A stretch of 64,000 nucleotides of DNA from positions 32,630 to 96,629 of the forward strand of contig JAZGGH010000041.1 in NCBI GenBank assembly GCA_036480335.1, read 5' to 3'. The notes beneath the pieces were generated by a model. The model saw only the letters and a list, made by a program, of their open reading frames with translations, was not told where the DNA came from and did not search any database. The DNA is from JAZGER01 sp036480335 (GTDB lineage: Bacteria; Pseudomonadota; Gammaproteobacteria; DSM-19610). Positions 7,976 to 17,223 of this stretch are shown here, one piece after another. The translations under genes and the position numbers were made by a program. The first letter of the stretch is position 1, and the number at the start of each line of letters is the position of its first letter.

Positions 7976-10057
7976 TCAGTCATCAACCGCCTTCATGCTC
8001 AGGCGAATACGGCCCTGCTTATCCACTTCAAGCACCTTAACCTTGACAACATCGCCCTCGGACAACTTATCACTGACCTTTTCTACACGTTCTTCACAGA
8101 TCTGGGAAATATGTACCAGACCATCCTTGCCCGGCAAAATAGTCACAAAAGCACCGAAATCCATCAGTTTGGCAACCTTGCCTTCATAGACATGACCGAC
8201 TTCAACATCGGCCGTCAACTGCTCAATTCTGCGGCGAGCCTCTTCGCCTCCTTCACTATCGACAGAAGCAATTTTTACCATACCGGAATCATCGATATTC
8301 ACAGTAGCACCGGTCGCTTCAGTTAATGCGCGAATGGTCGCGCCACCCTTGCCAATTACATCACGGATACGATCAGGGTTGATCTTGAAGGTGATATAGC
8401 GAGGTGCAAAATCTGACATTTCTTCACGCGGTGATGAAATGACTTCATTCATTTTATCCAGAATATGCTGCCTGGCATTGTGTGCCTGAGCCAGCGCTTT
8501 CTCCATAATTTCCTGAGTAATACCGTCAATCTTGATATCCATTTGCAGGGCTGTCACCCCATCTTTGGTACCCGCCACCTTGAAATCCATATCGCCAAGA
8601 TGGTCTTCATCGCCCATGATATCAGTCAAAACAGCATAATCACCGCCTTCCTTGATCAATCCCATAGCGATACCCGCAACTGGAGATTTTAGCGGCACGC
8701 CCGCATCCATCATCGCCAAACTGCTACCACAGACACTGGCCATAGAGCTGGACCCATTTGATTCAGTGATTTCAGACACCACCCGAATAGTGTAGGTGAA
8801 GTCTTCAACATTTGGCATGACGGCATTAACACCGCGTTTTGCCAGACGCCCATGCCCAATCTCTCGGCGTTTTGGGCTACCAACACGACCGGTTTCGCCA
8901 ACACAAAAAGGCGGGAAATTGTAATGCAACATGAAGGATTCACGGCGTTCACCCATCAAGGCATCAATAACTTGCGCGTCACGCTCGGTGCCCAGCGTTG
9001 TTACTACAAGCGCCTGAGTCTCACCACGTGTAAACAGAGCAGAACCGTGGGTACGCGGCAAAACACCTGTACGAATGGTAATCGGCCTGACAGTTTCAGT
9101 ATCACGACCATCAATACGTGGCTTACCTTCAAGGATACGGCTGCGAACAATTTTCTTTTCCAGCTTTGACATGGCTGCCTGGATTTTATCCGTATCGGCA
9201 TTTTCGTCATTAGCTAGCAGTTTTTCAAACGCTTCGGCACGTACCTGATCCAGATGTGCATATCGATCCAGCTTCTCAGCGATCTGATAACCCTCTGTAA
9301 ATCCAGCTTCACAGGCTGCGGCAACGGAGCTGGCCAGGCTTTCATCGGTGGCCGCGGCTTCCCATACCCAGGGCTCTGCATTCACTTCAGCCGCCAGTTC
9401 AGCAATCGCCTTAATCGCTGCCTTCGATTGTTCATGTCCGTATACAACCGATCCCAGCATAATTTCTTCTGATAATTCACTGGCTTCAGACTCAACCATC
9501 AAAACAGCATGCTCTGTCCCGGCAACAATAAGATCCAGCTTTGATTCTTCAAGCTGACTGACTGAGGGATTTAAAACATACTCATCGTTAATATAGCCAA
9601 CACGTGCAGCACCTACAGGACCGCTAAATGGCATGCCGGAGATAGACAGCGCAGCAGACGTACCTAGTAATGCCGGGATATCCGGGTCGATTTCCGGATC
9701 CAGTGACATCACTGTAGCGATCACCTGCACTTCGTTTACAAAACCTTTCGGGAACAGCGGGCGGATCGGGCGATCAATCAGGCGACTGATCAGCGTTTCA
9801 TTTTCACTCGAACGACCTTCACGGCGGAAAAAACCACCAGGAATCTTACCTGCAGCATAAGTACGCTCCTGGTAATCTACCGTTAAAGGGAAAAAATCCC
9901 TGCCCTGTGCACAATTTTTCATACCAACCGCTGTGACCATGATAACAGTGTCACCCATGCTTACCATCACAGCGCCCGAGGCCTGGCGGGCAATTTCACC
10001 GGTTTCAAAGGTAACGGTGTGGGCACCATACTGAAAGGATTTTTTAATTGGGTTCAC
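7976..10057 (-). CDS. pnp: Polyribonucleotide nucleotidyltransferase (PNPase)
   Basis: 693-residue 3'-5' phosphorolytic exoribonuclease of the RNA degradosome. Two RNase PH domains (about 1-140 and 310-540, the latter with FPPFCVGETGRVGSPKRREIGHG) are joined by a helical linker. A KH domain (INPDRIRDVIGKGGATIRALTEATGA) and an S1 domain (GHVYEGKVAKLMDFGAFVTILPGKDGLVHIS) complete the protein. Length and order match the family. It lies 66 bases after rpsO, as in E. coli, where the rpsO-pnp leader is RNase III processed. It ends at the hairpin at 7926-7954. Confidence 0.98.
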   Translation of the reverse strand: MNPIKKSFQYGAHTVTFETGEIARQASGAVMVSMGDTVIMVTAVGMKNCAQGRDFFPLTVDYQERTYAAGKIPGGFFRREGRSSENETLISRLIDRPIRPLFPKGFVNEVQVIATVMSLDPEIDPDIPALLGTSAALSISGMPFSGPVGAARVGYINDEYVLNPSVSQLEESKLDLIVAGTEHAVLMVESEASELSEEIMLGSVVYGHEQSKAAIKAIAELAAEVNAEPWVWEAAATDESLASSVAAACEAGFTEGYQIAEKLDRYAHLDQVRAEAFEKLLANDENADTDKIQAAMSKLEKKIVRSRILEGKPRIDGRDTETVRPITIRTGVLPRTHGSALFTRGETQALVVTTLGTERDAQVIDALMGERRESFMLHYNFPPFCVGETGRVGSPKRREIGHGRLAKRGVNAVMPNVEDFTYTIRVVSEITESNGSSSMASVCGSSLAMMDAGVPLKSPVAGIAMGLIKEGGDYAVLTDIMGDEDHLGDMDFKVAGTKDGVTALQMDIKIDGITQEIMEKALAQAHNARQHILDKMNEVISSPREEMSDFAPRYITFKINPDRIRDVIGKGGATIRALTEATGATVNIDDSGMVKIASVDSEGGEEARRRIEQLTADVEVGHVYEGKVAKLMDFGAFVTILPGKDGLVHISQICEERVEKVSDKLSEGDVVKVKVLEVDKQGRIRLSMKAVDD

Positions 10058-10123
10058 GTAGATTCACCTTGGCCGCCATGCAGCTATATGATTGAAAAGT
10101 TAACAGAAACGCAGAACCTGGAT

Positions 10124-10393
10124 CTAGCGACGCAAACCGAGTCGTCCGATCAAATCCTGATAGCGAGAAACATCCTTGCTTTTGAGGTAATCGAGCAGTT
10201 TTCGACGGCTACTGACCATGCGCAACAAACCCTGACGGGAATGATGATCATGCTTGTGCTCCTGAAAATGCCCGGTCAACTGGGTAATATTTGCAGATAA
10301 CAGGGCCACTTGCACTTCAGGTGAACCCGTGTCACCCGTTGCCTGCTGATAATCCTTAACAATCTGCCCTTTTTGCTCTGTACTTAATGCCAT
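10124..10393 (-). CDS. rpsO: 30S ribosomal protein S15
   Basis: 89 residues from the ATG at 10393 (MALSTEQKGQIVKDYQ). A GGAG lies 9 bases upstream, and this is the standard S15 length; the TTG three codons earlier is not needed. The family core HFQEHKHDHHSRQGLLRMVSSRRKLLDYLK is intact. S15 binds 16S rRNA helix 22 and often represses its own translation. A G/C hairpin (GGGGGT / ACCCCC, 10429-10434 and 10444-10449) lies in its leader. Whether that is a regulatory element or part of the truB-rpsO spacer is not decided by sequence. Confidence 0.98.
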   Translation of the reverse strand: MALSTEQKGQIVKDYQQATGDTGSPEVQVALLSANITQLTGHFQEHKHDHHSRQGLLRMVSSRRKLLDYLKSKDVSRYQDLIGRLGLRR

Positions 10394-10497
10394 TACACTC
10401 AACTCCGAAAAAAAATCATTGCCGCCATGGGGGTGCGTATTCTACCCCCCGGCAGGTATTCACTCAATAGTTTAACCTAAAAACCTCAACCGGGCTG

Positions 10498-11427
10498 CTA
10501 GCCCGCCTTCATTAACCGTCTGGGCGCTACCCGACCATCATCAAGAATCTCACCCATGCCCAGAAATGTAGAATTGCCTTCATACAGACGGACCCAGCCT
10601 TCAGTCGGCACCTGGGGTACCAATACAGGCTGTCCCTGCTGCACATAAAATGCCGCATCGCTAGTTAGACGCACTTCCGGCCATTGTGTCAATGCTGATT
10701 CCAGCGGCAATAATAATGAATCCAGTGAATGTCGATCCTGTTGACGCATATTTTCCAGAGCATCCAGTGTCACCATTCCAGCCTCTTCGCCCACGCAATC
10801 ATAAGGCCCGACCGCTGAGCGTCGCAGCCTGGACACATGCGCACCACAACCCAGCATTTCACCAATATCTTCAACCAGAGTTCGCACATAGGTTCCCTTG
10901 GAACAATGAATATCGAGCTCCAACGTGGTCTCACCAATAGCCGTCAACGTCATCTCATGGATGGTTACTTCACGTGGCTCACGTTCCACCTCAATACCCT
11001 TGCGGGCCAGAGTGTACAGACGTTGCCCCTGGTGCTTGAGCGCCGAATACATGGGAGGAATCTGCTGGATTTCTCCGCGAAAATGCTCCATAACGGCTTC
11101 CAGTCTGTCTTCTGTATACTGCTCTACAGGGCGCGTTTCCAGCACCTCACCTTCCGAATCACCGGTTGTTGTTTTCACCCCAAGCTGACAGGTTACCTGG
11201 TAGCGTTTATCCGCATCCAGCAAAAAACCCGAAATCTTTGTTGCAGCGCCCATACAAATGGGCAGCAACCCAGACGCCAGTGGATCAAGGCTGCCCGTAT
11301 GCCCAGCCTTATTGGCAAAAAACAACTGTTTAACAGCCTGAAGTGCTGCATTGGAAGTAATCCCGGTGGGTTTATCCAGCAACAAAATGCCATGCACTGG
11401 CCTTCCTTTCTGTCGTCTGCGAGCCAT
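10498..11427 (-). CDS. truB: tRNA pseudouridine(55) synthase
   Basis: 309 residues. It makes pseudouridine at position 55 in the T-loop of tRNAs. The N-terminus GRPVHGILLLDKPTGITSN and the catalytic motif GHTGSLDPLASGLLPI (catalytic Asp about residue 48) are typical. Conserved Tyr/Arg/Leu residues appear in YSALKHQGQRLYTLARKG and GTYVRTLVEDIGE. A C-terminal PUA-like region ends the protein. It follows rbfA by 12 bases in the conserved rimP-to-pnp operon. Confidence 0.97.
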   Translation of the reverse strand: MARRRQKGRPVHGILLLDKPTGITSNAALQAVKQLFFANKAGHTGSLDPLASGLLPICMGAATKISGFLLDADKRYQVTCQLGVKTTTGDSEGEVLETRPVEQYTEDRLEAVMEHFRGEIQQIPPMYSALKHQGQRLYTLARKGIEVEREPREVTIHEMTLTAIGETTLELDIHCSKGTYVRTLVEDIGEMLGCGAHVSRLRRSAVGPYDCVGEEAGMVTLDALENMRQQDRHSLDSLLLPLESALTQWPEVRLTSDAAFYVQQGQPVLVPQVPTEGWVRLYEGNSTFLGMGEILDDGRVAPRRLMKAG

Positions 11428-11439
11428 CGTTTAACTAAC

Positions 11440-11802
11440 CTATTGTTCGTGTTCAGACTGAACTGCTTTATCAATCAGGGCGCTCATATAAGCACCATGT
11501 TGCAAAGAGTTGTCGGGGTAAAATCGCAGTTGCGGAATACTGCGCATACGCAGGGAACGCCCCAGCAGGTGACGCAAATGACCGGCTGCACGTGTTAACA
11601 CCTGCAGAGATTGCGTCTGATTTTCAGCATCCCCAAGCGTGGAAAAAAACACTTTTGCATGCGCCAGATCACGCGAAACTTCAACCGCAGAAATGCTCAC
11701 CATACCCAGGCGCGGATCCTGTATTTCCTGCCGAACCATGACGGACAGTTCACGTTGCAGTTGCTCAGCAACGCGCCGAGTACGAGGAAATTCTCTTGGC
11801 AT
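11440..11802 (-). CDS. rbfA: 30S ribosome-binding factor A
   Basis: 120 residues. A cold-shock maturation factor of the 30S subunit with a KH-like fold; it acts late in 16S rRNA 5'-end processing. The diagnostic N-terminus (RTRRVAEQLQRELSVMVRQEIQDPRLG) and the ISAVEVSRDLAHAKVFFSTLGD segment are present. Length matches the family. It sits between infB (16 bases upstream) and truB. Confidence 0.96.
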   Translation of the reverse strand: MPREFPRTRRVAEQLQRELSVMVRQEIQDPRLGMVSISAVEVSRDLAHAKVFFSTLGDAENQTQSLQVLTRAAGHLRHLLGRSLRMRSIPQLRFYPDNSLQHGAYMSALIDKAVQSEHEQ

Positions 11803-11818
11803 TACGACATCCTTCCGA

Positions 11819-14365
11819 TCATTCTACCGTGCGCGCTTTTTCACTACGCTCGAAGATTTCGATCTGATCACCCGGCTTGACATCATTGTAGCTTTTCACA
11901 CCAATCCCGCATTCCGTGCCAGCACGAACTTCATTTACGTCATCTTTGAAGCGTCGCAGCGATTCCAGTTCACCCTCATATATAACCACATTATCGCGCA
12001 ATACCCGAATCGGTGCACTGCGCTTCACTAAACCATCAACAACCATACAACCGGCAATGGCACCCAGCTTTGGCGAGCGAAAAACATCCCGCACTTCAGC
12101 CAGGCCGATAATCTCTTCGATGACCTCTGGTGACAGCATACCACTGACCGCCATTTTCACTTGATCAATCGCCTCATAAATAATGCTGTAGTAGTGTAGG
12201 TCCAGCTCATTATCTTCAATAATTCGCCTCGCCGCAGAATCTGCGCGGACATTAAAGCCGATCACAACGGCATTCGAAGCCACTGCCAGATTCGCATCTG
12301 TTTCAGTGATTCCGCCAACGCCACTGGAAACCACTACAACCGTCACTTCGTCTGTCTTGATGCTAGTCAGAGACTCCCGTAATGCTTCCACACTGCCCTG
12401 CACATCTGCCTTTAAAACAATGTTCAGTGTCTGCTTTTTACCAGACCCCATGTTGGAAAACATATTATCCAGTCGCGCCTGCTGCTGGCGTGAAAGCTTG
12501 GCTTCACGAAGCTTCTGCTGGCGGAATTCTGCGACGCTGCGCGCCTTACGCTCATCGGTTATAACCTGCGCATCGCTGCCCGCATTAGGCGCACCTGAAA
12601 GCCCCAGGACTACCGCAGGCATGGATGGCCCGCAGGTATCAATCGGGGTGCCTGACTCATCAAACATTGCCCTCACACGGCCATATTCATGGCCTGCAAC
12701 GAGAGCATCACCCTTGCGCAAGGTGCCCTGTTGAACCAGTACGGTAGCCACAGGCCCGCGCCCCTTATCGAGACTCGATTCAATAATAATTCCCTGAGCA
12801 GGCGCTTCAACAACAGCGGTTAATTCCAGCAATTCGGACTGCAATAACAGAGCATCCAGCAAATTATCCACACCCTCACCCGTTTTTGCGGATACAGGTA
12901 CAAACTGGACATCCCCGCCCCAGTCTTCAGGGATAACGTCATGCTGTGACAGTTCGGTTTTGGCGCGTTCAGGATCAGCATCCGGTTTATCTATCTTGTT
13001 GATTGCAATAATCAACGGCACACCAGCAGCTTTACTGTGCTGAATAGCCTCAATGGTTTGCGGCTTAACGCCATCATCAGCAGCCACAACCAGCACCACA
13101 ATGTCCGTTACCTTTGCACCACGAGCACGCATAGCGGTAAAAGCGGCATGGCCGGGCGTATCCAGGAAACTGATCATGCCCCTGGATGTCTCCACATGAT
13201 AGGCACCAATATGCTGAGTAATACCGCCCGCCTCAGCATCAGCAACGCGAGAGCTACGAATATAATCAAGCAATGAAGTCTTGCCATGATCGACATGCCC
13301 CATAATAGTAACAACGGGAGGTCGGGGTGATTTTTCACCCTGAACTTCTACTGCCTGCTGCTCCAGCTCAGTTTCAACATCAACCGTTTTGACCGTCTTT
13401 GCCACATGCCCCATTTCTTCGACCACCAGTGTCGCCGTATCAGCATCCAACGACTGATTAATCGTCGCCATAACGCCCATACCCATCAAAGTCTTGATCA
13501 CTTCTGCTGCCTTGATAGACATTTTCTGCGCCAGATCGGATACTGTTACTGCCTCGCCAATTTCCACATCATGAACAACAGGCTCTGTGGGACGCTCAAA
13601 CCCATGCTCAGATGATGTCGTTACGGTAGCATTACCGCGAAACGGTTTTTTCTTGCGTCGTCCCGCCTTGCCACTGCTAACATGCAGCTCATTTCTGCCA
13701 TATTTTGTGCCTTTACCTGCGCCAGCGGCACCACCATGGCGTTTCTGCTTACGTTCCTTGCTCGGACGCGCACCTGCCTTATTAGCTGTAGCCGGCGGCG
13801 TCTGTCCTTCACGTGACTTCGCACCCTCTGTTTCTTTATGCTGCAGAGCAAGAGCATCGCGTTCCGCAGCTTCTCGCTGCTTCGCTTCTTCAATCTGTTT
13901 AAGCTCTTCTTCAGCCTTGCGCGTCGCTTCATCCTCGGCCTGCTTAAGCGCCATACGTTCGGCCTCAAGCTTTGCATCTGCTTCGGCCGTGATGCGTGCT
14001 TTTTCTTCCGCTTCAACATCCAGTTTTTTCTGTTGTTCAGCTTCCAGGTCAGCCCGCTTCACATAGGTACGTTTCTTGCGCACCTCAACAGTCACGGTCT
14101 TTTTACTTGCAGAAGAGCGTGACGACACCTTCAATTGACTGTGTGTTTTGCGCTTAAGCGTCACTTTTTTCTTCGTTCCAGCTTCTGGATCATCAGACTT
14201 GCCATGGCTCTTCTGCAAAAAAGCCAGCAACTGCATTTTTTCCTGATTGCTGATAGTTGCTTCCTCGCTGGAAATACCCACACCGGCTTCATCCAGCTGG
14301 GTCAACAACCGATCAACCGGCAGGCCAACAACATCGGCAAATTGTCTTACTGTTATATCTGGCAT
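11819..14365 (-). CDS. infB: Translation initiation factor IF-2
   Basis: 848 residues. A GTPase that brings fMet-tRNA to the 30S subunit and drives subunit joining. An N-terminal IF2_N domain (MPDITVRQFADVVGLPVDRLL) is followed by a long Lys/Glu/Ala-rich linker (about 70-240). The G domain has GHVDHGKTS (G1), DTPGH (G3) and NKID (G4). Domains II, III and the fMet-tRNA-binding C-terminal domain end at about 848. The low-complexity linker explains several long shadow frames on the other strand. Internal starts making IF2-beta forms, known in E. coli, cannot be judged here. Confidence 0.98.
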   Translation of the reverse strand: MPDITVRQFADVVGLPVDRLLTQLDEAGVGISSEEATISNQEKMQLLAFLQKSHGKSDDPEAGTKKKVTLKRKTHSQLKVSSRSSASKKTVTVEVRKKRTYVKRADLEAEQQKKLDVEAEEKARITAEADAKLEAERMALKQAEDEATRKAEEELKQIEEAKQREAAERDALALQHKETEGAKSREGQTPPATANKAGARPSKERKQKRHGGAAGAGKGTKYGRNELHVSSGKAGRRKKKPFRGNATVTTSSEHGFERPTEPVVHDVEIGEAVTVSDLAQKMSIKAAEVIKTLMGMGVMATINQSLDADTATLVVEEMGHVAKTVKTVDVETELEQQAVEVQGEKSPRPPVVTIMGHVDHGKTSLLDYIRSSRVADAEAGGITQHIGAYHVETSRGMISFLDTPGHAAFTAMRARGAKVTDIVVLVVAADDGVKPQTIEAIQHSKAAGVPLIIAINKIDKPDADPERAKTELSQHDVIPEDWGGDVQFVPVSAKTGEGVDNLLDALLLQSELLELTAVVEAPAQGIIIESSLDKGRGPVATVLVQQGTLRKGDALVAGHEYGRVRAMFDESGTPIDTCGPSMPAVVLGLSGAPNAGSDAQVITDERKARSVAEFRQQKLREAKLSRQQQARLDNMFSNMGSGKKQTLNIVLKADVQGSVEALRESLTSIKTDEVTVVVVSSGVGGITETDANLAVASNAVVIGFNVRADSAARRIIEDNELDLHYYSIIYEAIDQVKMAVSGMLSPEVIEEIIGLAEVRDVFRSPKLGAIAGCMVVDGLVKRSAPIRVLRDNVVIYEGELESLRRFKDDVNEVRAGTECGIGVKSYNDVKPGDQIEIFERSEKARTVE

Positions 14366-14390
14366 CTTCTTAGACGTCTCCCGGGATTAC

Positions 14391-15923
14391 CTATCCCTGC
14401 TCCTGTTCAGTGAACCAGGGTTCACGGGCTTTCATAATTAACGCACCAGCCCGCTCCTCAGTCATATCTTCAATATCATCCATCAGATCGTCAACAGCCT
14501 GTTCAGCCAGATCTTCCATGGTAATAATACCTTTGCTAGCCATCTTATAGGCCAATTCTTTATCCATGCCTACCATTGCCAACAAATCTTCTGCAGGCGC
14601 CTTATCTCCCGCATGTTCTTCAACACTGATCGCTCGTGTTAATAACACATCCCGGGCACGGCCGCGTAACTCTTCAACAATATCCTCATCAAATTCTTCA
14701 ATCTGGATCAATTCACTGTTAGGCACATAGGCAATTTCCTCAATGGTCGAGAAACCTTCCTGCGCCAGAATAACCGCAACTTCCTCATCAACATCCAGAT
14801 CCTTCATAAACAGCGCCTGCAGCTCAGACGCTTCGTTTTCAGACTTCTGCTCCGCCTGCGCCACATCCATGACATTGAGCTCCCAGCCAGTCAACTGACT
14901 TGCCAGACGAACATTCTGCCCACCGCGGCCAATCGCCTTGGAAAGCTGGTCTTCAACCACAGCCACATCCATGCTGTGTTTATCTTCATCAACAATGATG
15001 GAAGCCACTTCAGCAGGAGACAGCGCATTAATCACAAACTGGGCAGGATTATCATCCCAGAGGATAATATCAACACGCTCTCCAGCCAGCTCGGTAGACA
15101 CCGTTTGTACGCGGGAACCACGCATACCCACACAGGCACCAACCGGATCTATGCGAGGATCATTCGTCAATACGGCAATCTTGGCTCGCAATCCCGGATC
15201 GCGCGCAGCTCCCAGTATTTCAATCAGCTCCTGACCCACTTCTGGCACTTCCAGCTTGAATAACTCAACCAGAAACTCCGGCACAATACGGCTAACAAAG
15301 AGCTGCGGGCCGCGTACCTCAGAGCGAATTTCACGCAGATATCCGCGCAAACGATCACCCGGCCGTACCGCTTCACGGGGAATCATATCTTCCCGATAGA
15401 CAACCGCTTCGGCATTATTGCCCAGGTCGAGATACACGTTACCGCGCTCAACCCTTTTAACAATCCCATGCACCAGCTCACCAACGCGATCCTGGTAGGC
15501 TTCAACGACCTGGGCGCGCTCAGCTTCGCGCACTTTCTGTACGATAACCTGCTTGGCTGCCTGCGCACCAATACGGTCAAAACCAATAGACTCCATCTCT
15601 TCTTCAATAAACTCGCCCGGCTTGATATCCGGCTGTTTTTCAGCGGCATCTTCGGGCAGAATCTGATAAGACGGATGACGATAACCGGCCGTTTCGTCAG
15701 CCAGCATCTCTGCTACTGGTACACCTTCAACCACTTCCCAACGGCGAAATGTCAGATACACGCCCGTCTCACGGTCAATAGTAACCCTGACATCAATTTC
15801 TTCACGATTGCGTTTCCTGGTCGCAGACACCAGTGCCGCCTCTATGGCGCCAAATATCACTTCCCTGTCGACACCTTTCTCGTTAGAAACGGCGTCTACC
15901 ACCATTAAAATTTCTTTGCTCAT
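14391..15923 (-). CDS. nusA: Transcription termination/antitermination factor NusA
   Basis: 510 residues from the ATG at 15923 (MSKEILMVVDAVSNEKGVDREVIF), the conserved NusA start; a longer frame to 15965 is not supported. Domains in order: N-terminal RNAP-binding region, S1 (about 135-200, GIVKRVERGNVYLDLG), two KH domains (VGACVGMRGSRVQTV; IGRGGQNVRLASQLTGW), and two C-terminal helix-hairpin-helix acidic repeats. The latter, as in E. coli NusA, can contact the alpha CTD. It follows rimP by 16 bases. Confidence 0.98.
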   Translation of the reverse strand: MSKEILMVVDAVSNEKGVDREVIFGAIEAALVSATRKRNREEIDVRVTIDRETGVYLTFRRWEVVEGVPVAEMLADETAGYRHPSYQILPEDAAEKQPDIKPGEFIEEEMESIGFDRIGAQAAKQVIVQKVREAERAQVVEAYQDRVGELVHGIVKRVERGNVYLDLGNNAEAVVYREDMIPREAVRPGDRLRGYLREIRSEVRGPQLFVSRIVPEFLVELFKLEVPEVGQELIEILGAARDPGLRAKIAVLTNDPRIDPVGACVGMRGSRVQTVSTELAGERVDIILWDDNPAQFVINALSPAEVASIIVDEDKHSMDVAVVEDQLSKAIGRGGQNVRLASQLTGWELNVMDVAQAEQKSENEASELQALFMKDLDVDEEVAVILAQEGFSTIEEIAYVPNSELIQIEEFDEDIVEELRGRARDVLLTRAISVEEHAGDKAPAEDLLAMVGMDKELAYKMASKGIITMEDLAEQAVDDLMDDIEDMTEERAGALIMKAREPWFTEQEQG

Positions 15924-15939
15924 CCTGATCCTCAACCCT

Positions 15940-16395
15940 TCAGAAATCCGGCACCAGTCGCGCACGGTCTATCTGCTCAAGTAAAAAACCGAGTTCCTCA
16001 CCGGTTTCTGTTAACAATACAACCTGATTATCCTCCAAACCCTGCAAGGTACCCTTGTATTTCCTTCTTCCATCCACTGGCGCCAGCAGGTGAATTACCG
16101 CCTGCTGACCACAAAAACGTTCAAAATCAGCTGCCTTAAAAAGCGGCCTGTCAAGCCCTGGGGACGATATCTCCAGCGCATACTGCCCAACAATCGGATC
16201 CTCAACATCCAGAACGCCACTCACCTGATAACTGACTTTCTGACAATCTCCAACGCCAACACCCTGATCATGATCAATATAAACCCGTAACACACCCTGC
16301 TGGCTGCCAGTATATTCGATACCAACCAGCTCATACCCAAGCCCCTCAACAACAGGCTCAATCAACTTGTGCAGCTCGGTTGTAGTTCGCGCCAT
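15940..16395 (-). CDS. rimP: Ribosome maturation factor RimP
   Basis: 151 residues starting at the ATG at 16395 (MARTTTELHKLIEPVVEGLGYELVGIEY); the upstream extension to 16434 lacks family similarity. RimP helps 30S assembly. The family motif VYIDHDQGVGVGDCQKVSYQVSGVLDVED and the ISSPGLDRPL segment are present. It is the first gene of the operon. Unlike E. coli, no tRNA gene precedes it in 16396-16586, which must hold promoters for this operon and for the divergent FKBP gene. Confidence 0.97.
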   Translation of the reverse strand: MARTTTELHKLIEPVVEGLGYELVGIEYTGSQQGVLRVYIDHDQGVGVGDCQKVSYQVSGVLDVEDPIVGQYALEISSPGLDRPLFKAADFERFCGQQAVIHLLAPVDGRRKYKGTLQGLEDNQVVLLTETGEELGFLLEQIDRARLVPDF

Positions 16396-16586
16396 ATCAA
16401 TCGACCAGAAACAAAAAATGAGCCTCAGGCCCACTTAAAATAACACCAGATCAAACTTAAACCAGTCAAGTCTAACCCCTCGAAAATCGCAGGGAGTATA
16501 GCAGAGAATCGCGCCACAGAAAACCACTAACCTACAAGCCGATCATCTTTGCTATAGTCCACCTTCTTTAAAATATCGGAATCATT

Positions 16587-17078
16587 ATGAAAACCCGCAT
16601 TAATTACCTTATTCTCGCCCTTTTTTTATCAACCGCACAGTCTGTTTTGGCACTACAATCTGATAACCAACAAGCCAGGCAGAGCATAAATGCCCAGGCG
16701 GGCAAAGTATTTCTGGAAGCCAATGCGAAACAGAAAGACGTGCTAACAACAGACAGCGGACTCCAATACAAGATTCTCACCGCCGGCAGGAAAGATGGAA
16801 AACAACCGGGACCTCGCAGCAAGGTCACCGTTAATTACGAAGGTCGACATCTGGACGGCACAATATTTGATAGTTCGTACAAACGCAACAAGCCGATTAC
16901 TTTTCCATTGAACCGCGTCATCAAAGGTTGGACGGAAGGTTTACAGCTAATGCAGGAAGGCGCGAAGTACCAGCTCTATATTCCGGCAGAACTCGCCTAC
17001 GGGCCGCGAGGAGCGGGTGGATCCATTAAACCGGATGAAACATTGATTTTTGATGTAGAGCTGCTAGAAGTTGATTAG
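16587..17078 (+). CDS. Periplasmic FKBP-type peptidyl-prolyl cis-trans isomerase
   Basis: 163 residues with a Sec signal peptide (cleavage near SVLALQ) and a short helical linker. A complete FKBP domain spans about 55-163 (GLQYKILTAGRKDGKQPGPRSKVTVNYEGRHLDGTIFDSSY, FPLNRVIKGWTEGLQLMQEGAKYQLYIPAELAYGPRGAGGSIKPDETLIFDVELLEV). Aromatic pocket residues (Tyr, Phe, Trp, Tyr) are conserved. The short N-terminal part contrasts with the long dimerisation domain of FkpA/Mip, so it is a minimal secreted FKBP. Divergent from rimP. Confidence 0.93.
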   Translation: MKTRINYLILALFLSTAQSVLALQSDNQQARQSINAQAGKVFLEANAKQKDVLTTDSGLQYKILTAGRKDGKQPGPRSKVTVNYEGRHLDGTIFDSSYKRNKPITFPLNRVIKGWTEGLQLMQEGAKYQLYIPAELAYGPRGAGGSIKPDETLIFDVELLEVD

Positions 17079-17223
17079 GGGCCATTCAAGAATAGGATAT
17101 TTTCAGCAGCAAACTGTTGAAACCTCTCTGATCGGCCGCTCTAGCAGTATTTATGCACCGGGCGCCAATACCCCCAAAGAGAGATCGAATTAGAACATTC
17201 GAAATAGCAGAACTGCAGAAGCC

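Noticed and set aside
10837..11598. 253-codon plus-strand ORF opposite truB/rbfA
   Set aside because: Antisense shadow of two certain genes (truB and rbfA); no family resemblance.
13587..14066. 159-codon plus-strand ORF rich in Ser/Ala/Cys opposite infB
   Set aside because: Shadow of the low-complexity Lys/Glu/Ala linker of IF-2.
16396..16586. tRNA-Met gene before rimP, as in E. coli metY
   Set aside because: No cloverleaf or T-arm consensus seen in the interval.
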